Origin: Microbulbifer variabilis
GTDB taxonomy: Bacteria; Pseudomonadota; Gammaproteobacteria; Pseudomonadales; Cellvibrionaceae
Length of the DNA stretch: 64,000 nucleotides
Assembly (NCBI RefSeq): GCF_020524905.1
Contig: NZ_JAIVKI010000021.1
Span: 17,973-81,972, forward strand
Direction: 5' to 3'
Numbering within the stretch: the first letter of the stretch is position 1; each line of letters begins with the position of its first letter. Under the pieces are notes generated by a model that saw only the letters and a program-made list of their open reading frames with translations, ran no database searches and was not told the DNA's origin. Made by a program: the position numbers and the translations under genes. This document shows positions 18,876 to 29,520 of this stretch, piece after piece.

Positions 18876-19898
18876 TTATGGAAGCGGTCGAGGGTTTTTT
18901 CTAAACCACTGCCGGGCATTATCGATATCCTCAGCGATACGGGCTTTGAGAATATCCAACGAGGCGAACTTCTCCTCATTGCGCAACTTGTGGCAGAACT
19001 CCACGGCGAGTTCTCGCCCATAGAGATTGCCGTTGAAATCAAACAGGTTCACCTCCAGCAGTGGCTGTGCGCCCTCCCCCTCCACAGTGGGGCGAAATCC
19101 CACATTGGCCACGCCATCTATCTCTCGGCGCCCCGTGGCAAGTTCGGAGCCATCGGTGGCAGTGGTGCGCACCGTGGCAAGTTCGGAGCCATCGGTGGCA
19201 GTGGTGCGCACCGTATAAACGCCAACCAATGGGGAACGGTAGCGATGCAGGCGCACATTGGCCGTGGGCGCGCCCAGCTGACGCCCAAGTGAACGCCCAG
19301 GCGCTACCCTGCCGGTTATCTTGTAGGGCCGCCCCAGGAGGGCCTCAGCCAACAGAAAATCGCCGTCCTGTAGCGCTTCGCGAATACGGGTACTGCTGAC
19401 CCGAGCACCGCGTATTTCTATAGTCGCAGTATCTTCCACGGTGAAGCCACTCTGCGTACCCATCTCTTGCAGGAGACTGTAATCACCATTTCGGTCGCAG
19501 CCAAAACGAAAATCATCGCCCACCACCAAATGGCGAATGCCCAGGCCGTCGAGCAATATCCGCTGGATAAAAGCCTCGGCACTGAGTCCACGTAGAGTTT
19601 CATTAAATTGCAGGCACAAAACCCGATCCACGCCCGCGTCGAACAGAGCCAGCACTTTTTCCTTAAAACGCATCAGGCGTGCGGGAGCTTTTTCACCAGA
19701 AAAGAACTCGTGGGGCTGGGGCTCAAAAATAATGGCCACTGAGGGAAGGCCCCACTCCAGCGCGCGCTGTTGCAACTGGGCAATGATTGCCTGGTGACCG
19801 AGATGTACACCATCGAACGAGCCGATCGTCGCCACGCATCCCCGGTGGCGGGGGCGCAGGTTGTGCAACCCGCGAATTAGTTCGCGCTCCTGGGCCAA
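18876..19898 (-). CDS. ribF: Bifunctional riboflavin kinase / FAD synthetase
   Basis: Makes FMN and then FAD from riboflavin. The N-terminal adenylyltransferase domain has GSFDGVHLGHQAII and VVGDDFRFGCDRNGD followed by SSTRIREAL. The C-terminal riboflavin kinase domain has APTANVRL and GVANVGFRPT. The protein is 340 aa, about 25 longer than usual, because the loop between GVYTV and GVANVG contains two tandem copies of the 13-residue unit TVRTTATDGSELA, encoded by a perfect 39-bp direct repeat. The frame is kept, so the enzyme is probably functional. Confidence 0.94.
   Translation of the reverse strand: MAQERELIRGLHNLRPRHRGCVATIGSFDGVHLGHQAIIAQLQQRALEWGLPSVAIIFEPQPHEFFSGEKAPARLMRFKEKVLALFDAGVDRVLCLQFNETLRGLSAEAFIQRILLDGLGIRHLVVGDDFRFGCDRNGDYSLLQEMGTQSGFTVEDTATIEIRGARVSSTRIREALQDGDFLLAEALLGRPYKITGRVAPGRSLGRQLGAPTANVRLHRYRSPLVGVYTVRTTATDGSELATVRTTATDGSELATGRREIDGVANVGFRPTVEGEGAQPLLEVNLFDFNGNLYGRELAVEFCHKLRNEEKFASLDILKARIAEDIDNARQWFRKNPRPLP
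19135..19212. repeat. 39-bp perfect tandem duplication inside ribF
   Basis: Two identical 39-bp units (19135-19173 and 19174-19212) are directly joined. A few bases before the first copy nearly match the unit end, suggesting how it slipped. The unit is 13 codons long, so it extends a kinase-domain loop without breaking the frame. Confidence 0.95.
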
Positions 19899-19956
19899 AA
19901 CGATCTTCCCATCCTCATAAAATCGAGCCGCACAGTATAGCGGATTCCCACCGGGC

Positions 19957-20020
19957 GGCCAGTGGCTACTGGCCCCGTGCGATAAACGTCATTACGGGGC
20001 TTATAGTTAGTAGCCAGTAG
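19957..20020. other. Nested inverted repeats between ribF and murJ
   Basis: GGCCAGT/ACTGGCC forms a local hairpin at 19957-19974. Alternatively CTACTGGC (19966-19973) pairs with GCCAGTAG (20013-20020), with CCCCGT/ACGGGG (19973-19978 and 19994-19999) inside. The two foldings exclude each other. It lies in the leader of ribF if transcription comes from murJ. No T run follows, so a plain terminator is unlikely. Confidence 0.4.
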
Positions 20021-20024
20021 CGAG

Positions 20025-21677
20025 CTAGCTTGTAGCGCGGAAGTGTCGCGGCCGCAGACCTGAAACAAATAGGGCCAAAAGATAAGCCGAGCCCCCTGCG
20101 GCCACTATCACCCCCATGCGCCAAGCGCGTTCGAACCAGCCCCAAGCGCTCCAGGCCTCCCAGACATGAAGAAGCCCCAACAGCGCAGCAACCATCGCCA
20201 AGTTGGCCGCAAACAACCGCAAAAGGTAACGCCCCCAGCCGGCCTCAGGCATGTAAACATCATCTCTTCGCAAGCCCTTATACAGCAGCCAGGCGTTGAT
20301 CGCCGCTTGGCAGGCAGTGGCCAGCGCCAGCCCCATATGACCGAGCTTAAAATAATGATTCAACGGAATAACAAACAAGAGGCTCAGCACCATCTTGGCT
20401 GAAATCGCGATCAAGCCGAAGCGCACCGGTGTATAGGTATCCTGGCGGGCGAAATAGCCAGGTGCCAACACTTTGATCAACATAAAAGCCAACAGCCCCA
20501 GGGCATAGGCCCGCAGGGACCAGGCTGCCATTTGCATGTCACGTGGCTGCATCTGGCCGTATTGAAAGAGTGTGGTCAACAGCGGCTCGGCCAGTACCAC
20601 CAGGGCTACCGCCGCGGGCAGGGAGATAAAAGTAACGCTGCGCAGCGCCCAGTCGAGGGTATGGCGGAAGCGACGCGGATCCCCATCGCTGTGCAGGCGC
20701 GACAAGCTTGGCAATATCACCGTGGCCACCGCCACACCAAACACTCCCAGCGGCAATTCAGTCAGGCGATCAGAAAAATACAGCCAGGAAACACTGCCGC
20801 TGGGCAGAAATGAGGCCAATAGGGTATCCAGTACCAGACTGATTTGTGTGACTGAGACGCCAAAAATCGCGGGAGCCATCAAACGTAGTATTTTACGAAC
20901 CCCCGGATGGCTCCAATCCCACTTGGGCTTTGGCAGCAACCCCTCACGCGCCAAAAAAGGCAACTGGAATAGCAGCTGCACCACGCCAGCGAAAAGCACC
21001 CCCCAGGCCAGGGCCAGAATCTCTGGATCGAACCAAGCCGTACCCACAGTTGCCGCACCGATCAAAACCAGATTCAGCATGATCGGCGTCAATGCCGGGA
21101 TAGCAAAGCGATCGAAACTGTTCAGGATGGCCCCGGTGAAGCCCGCCAAAGAGATCAGCATCAGGTAGGGGAAAGTAATTTGCAGCATACCGGCGGCAAG
21201 ATCGAACTTCTCTCTTTCGCTGCCGTCCCACCACCAGCCAAAAGCAAAAATTCCGGTCACTATTGGCGCGCACAGTACGCCAAATAGAGTAACCAGTAAC
21301 AGGACACCGCCGAGCGCACCCGCGACCCGGTCATTCAGTGCTCGCGCTGCGGCAATTCCGCCTTTTTGGCGATACTCCGCAAGAACCGGCACAAAGGCCT
21401 GGGCAAAAGCGCCCTCAGCAAACAAGCGGCGGAAAAAGTTGGGGATTTTGAAGGCCACAAAAAAGGCATCGGCGGCGTCCCCTGCACCGGCAAAGCGCGC
21501 CAGTGCCATATCCCGGGCTAGGCCGGCAACCCGGGACAACATAGTCGCTGCCCCCACCACCGAGCTGCCGCGCAGGAGTCTGGACGCACCGGATTTTTCG
21601 GTGGGTTGGTCTTGGGTGGGGGGCAACTGGGACAACGCTGTGACTCCTGGATTTGGGCGAGACCTGCTGGCCGGCAA
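20025..21677 (-). CDS. murJ: Lipid II flippase MurJ
   Basis: MurJ (MviN) moves the peptidoglycan precursor lipid II across the inner membrane. The protein has about 14 hydrophobic segments and the family N-terminus SVVGAATMLSRVAGLARDM, followed by DAADAFFVAFKIPNFFRRLFAEGAF. The frame begins at a TTG at 21677 (550 aa), but the first 30 or so residues are Pro/Ser/Gln-rich and outside the family, so translation may start at a later TTG. It lies upstream of ribF on the same strand. Confidence 0.93.
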   Translation of the reverse strand: MPASRSRPNPGVTALSQLPPTQDQPTEKSGASRLLRGSSVVGAATMLSRVAGLARDMALARFAGAGDAADAFFVAFKIPNFFRRLFAEGAFAQAFVPVLAEYRQKGGIAAARALNDRVAGALGGVLLLVTLFGVLCAPIVTGIFAFGWWWDGSEREKFDLAAGMLQITFPYLMLISLAGFTGAILNSFDRFAIPALTPIMLNLVLIGAATVGTAWFDPEILALAWGVLFAGVVQLLFQLPFLAREGLLPKPKWDWSHPGVRKILRLMAPAIFGVSVTQISLVLDTLLASFLPSGSVSWLYFSDRLTELPLGVFGVAVATVILPSLSRLHSDGDPRRFRHTLDWALRSVTFISLPAAVALVVLAEPLLTTLFQYGQMQPRDMQMAAWSLRAYALGLLAFMLIKVLAPGYFARQDTYTPVRFGLIAISAKMVLSLLFVIPLNHYFKLGHMGLALATACQAAINAWLLYKGLRRDDVYMPEAGWGRYLLRLFAANLAMVAALLGLLHVWEAWSAWGWFERAWRMGVIVAAGGSAYLLALFVSGLRPRHFRATS

Positions 21678-21811
21678 GTCTACCGCAATTCCACGGAAAC
21701 CATGGTAGAGATGGGTAACAACGTGCTCCTACGACCTGGAGCCCGCGAGCCTATACTAGCTGTGAGCTAGTTACGCGTCCCACGGAACCGGTGGCGCGGG
21801 GAGAAGACAGG

Positions 21812-21949
21812 ATGACCATTAACGCTTTGATTATTGCCCTGGTACTGGCGATTGTGCTTTACATTGCGATAATGCGCGGCCCCCGCCCCCAGCGAGTACG
21901 TGTCCGTGTAGATTCGCCCCGCGACCGGCGCTACCACCGCCTGAAATAA
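21812..21949 (+). CDS. Small single-pass membrane protein (45 aa, unknown)
   Basis: ATG at 21812 preceded by GGGGAGAAGACAGG. The 45 residues form one hydrophobic helix (INALIIALVLAIVLYIAIM) followed by a strongly basic tail (RGPRPQRVRVRVDSPRDRR). By the positive-inside rule the tail should be cytoplasmic. It sits between the divergent murJ and the plus-strand sortase-system-like genes. I do not recognise a family. The good ribosome binding site and clean topology argue that it is real. Confidence 0.55.
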   Translation: MTINALIIALVLAIVLYIAIMRGPRPQRVRVRVDSPRDRRYHRLK

Positions 21950-22102
21950 CAGGACACGACCGGTTGCCACATTTCGCCACAATTGCGCGGTAGTTTGCCA
22001 CTACTGCGCCACGCCAGCGCCTCCTTGGAGCTTTTTAATAGCACTCAAACGGGCCCAATAAACAGCCCACCGAGTAAAAGAAAGCCTCCAAGGAGAGTAG
22101 CA

Positions 22103-22789
22103 ATGAAAAAAGCATTACTGGTTGCAACCCTGTCTTCCCTGATCGCCTCTGGTACCCAGGCGAGTGAACTTAATGAATCAAAACTGACCCCGGCCAAACA
22201 GGCCACGGTCTTTACCACGGCAGCCGTTGCCGGTGCCGCTGTAGGGGGTCCATTCGGGTTTATCGCCGGTGCTATCGGTGGTGCCTGGCTCGGCGAACAG
22301 GTCAAGCAAGCAGAAGAGGCAGATATGCTGGCAACACAACTGACAGAGAGCCGTGCAGAGCTCAGCAACCTGGCACAGCAACTGGATGCGGCTCGACTGT
22401 CCGCGAATGACGCCAGCCAAGTGGCACTGGATTCACTGCAATTCCAGATGTTATTCACCACTGGAGAAGATGAGCTTCAGGCCACCCAGCTTCAGCAGCT
22501 GAATGCCATGGCAGACTTTCTGAAGCGCCATCCACACCTGCAGATTCATCTTGAAGGACATGCGGACCCAAGGGGCAGCGACGGTTACAACAACGTGCTG
22601 TCTGACCAGCGCGCCTTGAGTGTTGAGCAGGCGTTGGTCTCCCTGGGCATCGATGCCTCTCGAATCAGTCGTCGCGCCATGGGCTCCACCTACTCCCAGG
22701 CACCCAAAGGGGATGTCGACGCCTACGCCATGGAGCGTCGTGTAGATATCCGCTTCTCTCTGCCTGAGGCCATGGCCGGGCGCTTCTAA
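22103..22789 (+). CDS. pdsO: OmpA-family protein, PdsO-like (dedicated sortase system)
   Basis: A 228-aa envelope protein. The ATG at 22103 has AAGGAGAG upstream. A signal peptide ends near SGTQASE. A glycine-zipper segment (AAVAGAAVGGPFGFIAGAIG) and a short coiled-coil stretch (residues about 75-105) follow. The C-terminal OmpA domain should bind peptidoglycan (IHLEGHADPRGSDGYN, LSDQRALSVEQAL, AMERRVDIRF). The layout and the two-component genes downstream match PdsO of the proteobacterial dedicated sortase system; without the neighbours I would only say OmpA-like. Confidence 0.8.
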   Translation: MKKALLVATLSSLIASGTQASELNESKLTPAKQATVFTTAAVAGAAVGGPFGFIAGAIGGAWLGEQVKQAEEADMLATQLTESRAELSNLAQQLDAARLSANDASQVALDSLQFQMLFTTGEDELQATQLQQLNAMADFLKRHPHLQIHLEGHADPRGSDGYNNVLSDQRALSVEQALVSLGIDASRISRRAMGSTYSQAPKGDVDAYAMERRVDIRFSLPEAMAGRF

Positions 22790-22928
22790 AGACCGCCAAG
22801 CCCCACGGCAAAGCGCCGCGATGGACTACAAACCCTCGCGGCTGCGCAAGGCGACTTCAAATCGCTGTTGGACCTGTAGGCGGATTACAAATACGCCAAA
22901 ACTCTCCCCCTGAAAGAAACCCTGTTGC

Positions 22929-22955
22929 TTGCGGGCCATTTGCGCCCGCCTTTTT
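22929..22955 (+). terminator. Rho-independent terminator after pdsO
   Basis: GCGGGC, a 7-base loop and GCCCGC are followed by CTTTTT. It separates pdsO from pdsR, so the two-component pair is probably transcribed separately or by read-through. Confidence 0.85.
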
Positions 22956-23016
22956 GCCAATAAGCAGCGATTTCGTGCATGATTCTCCGCCACAAAGGAA
23001 GCAGCCGGAATCAACC

Positions 23017-23706
23017 ATGAGTGCAACAATCGCTATTGTCGAAGACGAGCGCGCCATCGCCGAAAACTACCGCGATGCACTGCGCCGCAGTGGTTATCGA
23101 GTCGATCTCTACAGCGCGAGGATTGAGGCCATGGAGGCTTTTCGCCAGCGACTGCCAGATCTTGCGGTTATCGACGTCGGGCTCGGTAGCGAAGTAGAAG
23201 GCGGCTTTGAGTTGTGCAGGGAATTGCGCGCCATGGCCCCCAGCTTGCCAATTCTGTTCCTCACAGCCAGAGATTCCGAGCTGGATATTATTTCCGGCCT
23301 GCGCCTCGGCGCTGACGATTACCTCACCAAGGATATCTCCCTGCCCCATATGCAGGCCCGTATCAATGCGCTACTGCGCCGGGTCAGCGTACTGCGCGAT
23401 CAGGGCAATGAAGGAGAAAGCCTGACCCAGGGTAAGCTGGAACTGGATATCTCCCGATTGCACTGCCACTGGAACGGGTTGGCAGTGGACCTCACTGTCA
23501 CGGAATTCTGGATAGTCCACGCTCTGGCTAAGCGCCCAGGACATGTGAAATCCCGCAGCCAGTTAATGGAGGCTGCGAGGGTGGTTTTGGACGACAACAC
23601 CATTACTTCCCATGTAAAGCGGATCCGCAAAAAATTTCAGGCCCTGGATAGTGAATTTAACGCTATAGGCACAGCCTATGGCATGGGGTATCGCTGGCAA
23701 ATTTGA
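23017..23706 (+). CDS. pdsR: Response regulator, PdsR-like (OmpR/PhoB class)
   Basis: A 229-aa two-component response regulator. The receiver domain (1-120) has the acidic pair EDE near the start, the likely phospho-acceptor Asp in LAVIDVGLG, the conserved Thr in FLTARD and Lys in YLTKDIS. The C-terminal winged helix (about 140-229) ends in IGTAYGMGYRWQI. It ends 49 bp before the histidine kinase gene. The pairing with the unusual kinase downstream and the OmpA protein upstream points to the dedicated sortase system regulator; the sequence alone shows only an OmpR-class regulator. Confidence 0.82.
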   Translation: MSATIAIVEDERAIAENYRDALRRSGYRVDLYSARIEAMEAFRQRLPDLAVIDVGLGSEVEGGFELCRELRAMAPSLPILFLTARDSELDIISGLRLGADDYLTKDISLPHMQARINALLRRVSVLRDQGNEGESLTQGKLELDISRLHCHWNGLAVDLTVTEFWIVHALAKRPGHVKSRSQLMEAARVVLDDNTITSHVKRIRKKFQALDSEFNAIGTAYGMGYRWQI

Positions 23707-23755
23707 TGGCCCTGGCTGCATACAAGCCGGCCCACAGAATTTCGAGAACTCATAC

Positions 23756-25789
23756 ATGAAACTTCGCCGTCAACTCCTGTTGGTGAGTCTTGTGGCGCTG
23801 GCCCTGCCCTGGGCGGGCTGCCAATACCTCCGTCAGGTGGATGCGGCACTGGCGCAGGGCCAATTACAGGCCCTCGAGGCCACAGCTGCGGCGATTGCCG
23901 CGCGCCTGGCCAGCGCCCCACAGCTCATTGCTCCAGACCCCGCACGCCACGCACGGCCGCCGGGCAGCCAACTCTACCTCAATCCACTTTCCCACCCTCC
24001 GGTCGTGGATGGCTACGGAGATGACTGGCGCCCCTGGGAGTTCGCACCTCGGGAACTACTCAATGAGCAGCTCATGCCCCAGGCGCAAATCACCCTCGGC
24101 CAGTTTGAGGATCAGATTTACCTGCTGCTAACCGTGAGTGATGAGACCCCCGCCTACCGAGACCCTCGCACAAATCTGCTCGCGGGTGGGGATACTGTCG
24201 AACTGTTTACCAACGGGCGCCATTACTTGTTACCGGTGGCGAGCCGGGGCCCGGTCGAGGCTTTGTGGCACAACCCACGCGAAGGTGATTACCAACGCGA
24301 GTTGCGCCTGAGGGGACGTTGGACCACCTCACCCAAAGGGTATCAACTAGAACTCTCCCTTCCCTATGCGCTCACTGGTGGCGGCCTATCCATTCGAGTA
24401 CAGGATCGCACCAACAGCAACGGGACGCCACCAATCCATAGCGCCAGCACCCTTCCCGCCGATGGCCAACCGGGGCGTTTAGTTGCCCCGCTGCCTGAAC
24501 TACAGAAAGAACTCGATCACTTTGCCCGCCCAGGCCTGCGCCTGGCCGTCGTAGATAGCGAGGGATTCCTGCTTGCCAGTAATGGCCAACCACAAGAGGT
24601 TGATGAGGAGGAGAGCGCACCCCGGCCCTGGCTGCGCAGCTGGATTTACCGCAAGTTACTTGCCCGAGAAGAACTACCAAAACTGCCCGAGGATGACCTG
24701 CCGCTCAGCAGCGGTATAGGACGTGATACGGCAGAGCAGTGGTTTGGCGGGCCACTGCAGTCGCGTATAGGCGCAGTCAGTGTGCCCGTGATCACCCGAG
24801 CCGATGAAGTCATAGAGAGACCACTAATGGGGCGGGTTCTCATACTGCAATCCGCCGAGGCCATGCAATCGGTAACCGAGGGCGCCGCGCACCGGCTGTG
24901 GCTAATTAGCTGTGCGGCCGCGGCAACCGCACTGCTGTTTTTACTTGGCTACGCTAGCTGGCTGTCGTGGCGTATTCGCAAACTGCACCGCGCCGCGCGC
25001 AATGCAGTTGACAGTAACGGCAAATTGCGCGGCGACTTCCCCCGCTCCTCCGCCAGCGATGAACTGGGCGCACTCAACCGCGCCTTTGCCAGCCTTCTGG
25101 GAGAGCTAGACCAGTATCACCAATACTTACGCACCCTTGCCAGTAAGTTGTCCCACGAGCTGCGCACGCCTCTCGCGGTGGTGCGCTCCTCCCTCGACAA
25201 TCTCTCCGCAGGCGAACTGGATGAAGATAGCCGTCGGTATGCCGAACGTGCGATGGATGGCAGCGCCCGCCTATCCGGAATCCTCAACAGCCTCTCTGCA
25301 GCCAGCAACCTGGAAACCAGCATTCACCAGGCAGAGCGTGAGAGCTTTGATCTGGCAGATCTGCTGGAAGTCATGGTGCAGTGCTACAGCGACGCCCATC
25401 CCCACCACCTTTTTTCACTGAAAAAACCCGATGGCGAGCTTCGCTGCGAGGGGGCACCTGAGCTATTGGCGCAGCTTTTAGACAAGCTGGTGGACAATGC
25501 CTGCAGCTTCGCCCCAGAGGGCAGTGAGATCCAGCTTTTAGCCCGCAATGAAAAGGGCGGCTACCTAATCAGTGTGAGTAACGATGGCCCTTTGTTACCC
25601 AGTGGCTATGCACACAAGCTGTTCGATTCACTGGTATCGGTGCGCAAGGAAGGCGACAACGCTGGGCATTTGGGCCTTGGGCTCCATATCGCCAAATTGA
25701 TTGCTGATTTTCACCAGGGCCACCTGGAGGCTCGAAATCGTGTTGATAATAGCGGTGTGGAGATCAGCCTGAAGCTGCCGAGCCGCTAA
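23756..25789 (+). CDS. pdsS: Sensor histidine kinase with CBM9-like periplasmic domain, PdsS-like
   Basis: A 677-aa inner-membrane kinase. A transmembrane segment at about residues 5-22 is followed by a large periplasmic region whose first part resembles a family 9 carbohydrate-binding module ([38 protein letters not shown]). A second membrane segment ([20 protein letters not shown]), a HAMP-like stretch, a HisKA box ([20 protein letters not shown]) and an ATPase domain ([28 protein letters not shown]) follow. This architecture matches the kinase named for the marine/proteobacterial dedicated sortase system. Its signal is unknown; binding of a glycan is inference. Confidence 0.82.
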   Translation: MKLRRQLLLVSLVALALPWAGCQYLRQVDAALAQGQLQALEATAAAIAARLASAPQLIAPDPARHARPPGSQLYLNPLSHPPVVDGYGDDWRPWEFAPRELLNEQLMPQAQITLGQFEDQIYLLLTVSDETPAYRDPRTNLLAGGDTVELFTNGRHYLLPVASRGPVEALWHNPREGDYQRELRLRGRWTTSPKGYQLELSLPYALTGGGLSIRVQDRTNSNGTPPIHSASTLPADGQPGRLVAPLPELQKELDHFARPGLRLAVVDSEGFLLASNGQPQEVDEEESAPRPWLRSWIYRKLLAREELPKLPEDDLPLSSGIGRDTAEQWFGGPLQSRIGAVSVPVITRADEVIERPLMGRVLILQSAEAMQSVTEGAAHRLWLISCAAAATALLFLLGYASWLSWRIRKLHRAARNAVDSNGKLRGDFPRSSASDELGALNRAFASLLGELDQYHQYLRTLASKLSHELRTPLAVVRSSLDNLSAGELDEDSRRYAERAMDGSARLSGILNSLSAASNLETSIHQAERESFDLADLLEVMVQCYSDAHPHHLFSLKKPDGELRCEGAPELLAQLLDKLVDNACSFAPEGSEIQLLARNEKGGYLISVSNDGPLLPSGYAHKLFDSLVSVRKEGDNAGHLGLGLHIAKLIADFHQGHLEARNRVDNSGVEISLKLPSR

Positions 25790-25836
25790 CTACACACATG
25801 TATTGAAGGTAAAGCGCAAGGCGTCTACGCAGATGG

Positions 25837-25864
25837 TTGACAAACAACCAGCTGTGGGGATAAT
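25837..25864 (+). promoter_or_regulatory. Sigma-70 promoter of rpsT
   Basis: TTGACA (25837-25842), a 16-base spacer and GATAAT (25859-25864) match the -35 and -10 consensus almost fully. It lies 67 bp before the rpsT start. Confidence 0.75.
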
Positions 25865-25931
25865 GTCGCGTCCCGATCGGGCCCCAGGGCCTGTTAGTTA
25901 CAGATTTATAGATTCCAGACAGGAGCAACCG

Positions 25932-26198
25932 GTGGCCAACTCACCTCAAGCGAAGAAACGCGCGCGCCAAAACGACAAGCGCCGCAAGCACAACGCCAGT
26001 CTGCGCTCCATGGTGCGCACCTACATCAAGAAGGTAGTTGCGGCCATCGATGCCGGCGATGCGGAAAAAGCAAAAACTGCATACGCAGAAGCGGTTCCCG
26101 TTATTGACCGCATGGCAGACAAAGGCATTATTCACAAGAATAAAGCCGCTCGTCACAAGAGCCGCCTGAACGCTCAGGTTAAAGCTCTGGCCGCCTAA
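25932..26198 (+). CDS. rpsT: 30S ribosomal protein S20
   Basis: S20 is a primary 16S rRNA-binding protein. The 88-aa basic protein starts at the GTG at 25932, giving (M)[25 protein letters not shown], the normal S20 N-terminus; AGGAG lies six bases upstream. The frame is open further upstream, but that part lies outside the family. A non-ATG start is also known for E. coli rpsT (TTG), where it takes part in autoregulation. It is monocistronic, between its own promoter and a terminator. Confidence 0.96.
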   Translation: MANSPQAKKRARQNDKRRKHNASLRSMVRTYIKKVVAAIDAGDAEKAKTAYAEAVPVIDRMADKGIIHKNKAARHKSRLNAQVKALAA

Positions 26199-26218
26199 CT
26201 CTAATTAGGCAGCAGACA

Positions 26219-26247
26219 CAAAAAACCCCGCAATGCGGGGTTTTTTT
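26219..26247 (+). terminator. Terminator of rpsT
   Basis: CCCCGC, loop AAT and GCGGGG, with an A run before and seven Ts after. It can also serve proB from the other side. Confidence 0.92.
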
Positions 26248-26270
26248 ATGCTCGTAAATTGGCCTGACTA

Positions 26271-27407
26271 CTAGAGCAAGATAAGGTTATCCCGGTGTAT
26301 CAGCTCGTCGTCATCACGATAGCCGAGCAGGTCGACGAAGCGCTCCGATGACTGACCGAGAATCCTGGCGCTCTCGCTGCTGTCATAATTCACCAAACCT
26401 CGAGCGACCTCTTGTCCCGCACTATTACGGCAAGAAACCAAATCTCCCCGGTGAAAGCGACCCTGCACCTCAGTCACTCCAACGGATAGCAGGCTTTTGC
26501 CGCCATCGCGCAACGCCTTCTCAGCACCACTATCGAGAGTGAGACTGCCGCGGACCTGCAGCTGCCCGGCAAGCCAGCGTTTGCGCGCAGCCAGGGGGCC
26601 CGCCTCAGGCAGCAGGAGAGTACCCAAGGCCTCCCCCTTCCATACCCGTGTTACGACTCCCTCTCTGGCACCTCCTGCAATCACGGTGCAGGCTCCAGAG
26701 CGAGCTGCCAATTGCGCTGCGCGCACCTTGGTGGTCATACCACCGCGCCCGAGACCACTGCGAGAGTCCCCCGCCATTCCCAGCAGCCTGGAGTCCAGCG
26801 CCGACGCCTCGCCAATCAGCTCCGCATCGGGATTATCACGTGGATCCTCGGTAAAGAGACCGTCGGCATCGGTCAAAATGAGTAGGGTATCTGCCTCAAC
26901 AAGGTTTGCCACCAGCGCCGCCAGGGTATCGTTATCCCCAAAACGGATTTCATCGGTTACGACCGTATCGTTTTCATTAACAATCGGCACAGCCCCCAGA
27001 GAGAGCAGGGTTCGCAATGTGCTGCGCGCATTGAGGTAGCGGGTGCGATTTGAGAGATCATCGTGATCCAACAAAATCTGAGCGCTGCGGATATCGAAGT
27101 CACCAAAGGCCTGCTCATAAACCTGCACCAGATGGCTCTGTCCCACCGCTGCCGCGGCCTGCAGCTGGTGTATCGACTCGGGCCTGCGATGCCAGCCGAG
27201 GCGATCCATACCTGCGGCAACTGCCCCTGAAGAAACCAACACCACTTCAACGCCCTGCTGGCGCAATTCGGCAATCTGCGCCACCCAGGCGGAAATGGCT
27301 ACACTATTGACGCCACGGCCGTTATCGGTAAGCAAGGCACTGCCGATCTTCACCACCCAACGCCGACCCTTAGAAAGCCCTCCGCGGGACATTGATACGG
27401 AGCCCAT
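26271..27407 (-). CDS. proB: Glutamate 5-kinase
   Basis: First enzyme of proline synthesis; phosphorylates glutamate with ATP and is usually feedback-inhibited by proline. The 378-aa protein has an amino acid kinase domain ([53 protein letters not shown]) and a C-terminal PUA domain from about residue 285. The ATG at 27407 has a GGGGGAG run directly upstream; an ATG five codons later is possible. obgE lies 121 bp upstream on the same strand. Confidence 0.96.
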   Translation of the reverse strand: MGSVSMSRGGLSKGRRWVVKIGSALLTDNGRGVNSVAISAWVAQIAELRQQGVEVVLVSSGAVAAGMDRLGWHRRPESIHQLQAAAAVGQSHLVQVYEQAFGDFDIRSAQILLDHDDLSNRTRYLNARSTLRTLLSLGAVPIVNENDTVVTDEIRFGDNDTLAALVANLVEADTLLILTDADGLFTEDPRDNPDAELIGEASALDSRLLGMAGDSRSGLGRGGMTTKVRAAQLAARSGACTVIAGGAREGVVTRVWKGEALGTLLLPEAGPLAARKRWLAGQLQVRGSLTLDSGAEKALRDGGKSLLSVGVTEVQGRFHRGDLVSCRNSAGQEVARGLVNYDSSESARILGQSSERFVDLLGYRDDDELIHRDNLILL

Positions 27408-27528
27408 ACTCCCCCCTGGACACCGGCCCCTCGGGGGCCTATCAAATGATCATTTTATTGCCGATAAAGACCGGGAGCCGACTGATATTCGGCACGGCGG
27501 CAATGGCTTGCCGCCGGTAGGATACAAT

Positions 27529-28761
<1,233 letters not shown>

Positions 28762-28881
28762 TCATCTGGTGCGCACATATTCGCACCTACCTTCATATTC
28801 ATCATACCAGCCAACAAGCCGCCCCTCGCAGGCACCTGCCACCCCAGCTTCCCGCCACTGTATTATCGGGACTTTTCCAAC

Positions 28882-28910
28882 AAAAAAGCCCCGCGATAGC
28901 GGGGCTTTTT
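28882..28910. terminator. Terminator downstream of rpmA
   Basis: AAAAAGCCCCGC, loop GATA, GCGGGGCTTTTT. The perfect stem has A and T runs on both sides. It lies 24 bases after the rpmA stop and separates rplU-rpmA from obgE. Confidence 0.9.
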
Positions 28911-28933
28911 ATGAAGCTAGGGCTTGTAACCGC

Positions 28934-29191
28934 TTAAGCTGTTTCGATAGAAACGAATTTGCGGTTGTTGGGGCCTTTAACTTCAAATTTCACAACGCCG
29001 TCCGCGGTGGCGAACAGGGTGTGGTCTTTGCCCATACCAACGTTAACACCGGCGTGGAACTTGGTGCCACGCTGACGAACGATGATGCTGCCTGCTGCTA
29101 CAGACTGGCCGCCAAAGCGCTTCACGCCCAGGCGTTTACTCTCGGAATCGCGACCATTTCGCGTACTACCGCCAGCTTTCTTGTGTGCCAT
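28934..29191 (-). CDS. rpmA: 50S ribosomal protein L27
   Basis: L27 lies near the peptidyl transferase centre of the 50S subunit. The 85-aa protein starts [20 protein letters not shown], the canonical sequence for an L27 without a cleaved N-terminal extension. It follows rplU after 17 bp in a two-gene operon. Confidence 0.97.
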   Translation of the reverse strand: MAHKKAGGSTRNGRDSESKRLGVKRFGGQSVAAGSIIVRQRGTKFHAGVNVGMGKDHTLFATADGVVKFEVKGPNNRKFVSIETA

Positions 29192-29208
29192 GAGTCGTTA
29201 CTCCTCTC

Positions 29209-29520
29209 TTATGCCTTGATGCCAGTGATTTTAACTTCGGTGTACCACTGACGGTGGCCCTGGCGCTTCATGGAGTGCTTACGACGACGGAACTTGATGA
29301 TTCTCACCTTCTCGCCGCGGCCGTGGCTTACCACTTCAGCAGATACTTTAGCGCCGTCTACAACGGGAGCGCCGATGTTGATTGTGTCGCCATCAACGAC
29401 CATCAGCACTTTATCGAAATCAATGGTTTCGCCAGTAGCTACTTCCAGCTTTTCCAGGCGAAGTACTTCACCTTCTTCTACACGGTGTTGCTTGCCACCG
29501 CTCTCAATAACAGCGTACAT
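29209..29520 (-). CDS. rplU: 50S ribosomal protein L21
   Basis: L21 binds 23S rRNA. The ATG at 29520 gives 103 aa beginning [17 protein letters not shown], the standard length and N-terminus; the frame is open nine codons further upstream, but without family similarity. [14 protein letters not shown] is the basic RNA-binding stretch. Confidence 0.97.
   Translation of the reverse strand: MYAVIESGGKQHRVEEGEVLRLEKLEVATGETIDFDKVLMVVDGDTINIGAPVVDGAKVSAEVVSHGRGEKVRIIKFRRRKHSMKRQGHRQWYTEVKITGIKA

Noticed and set aside
18990..19292. Plus-strand frame in ribF with repeated GKFGAIGGSGAHR units
   Set aside because: The repeat is only the antisense translation of the 39-bp duplication in ribF.
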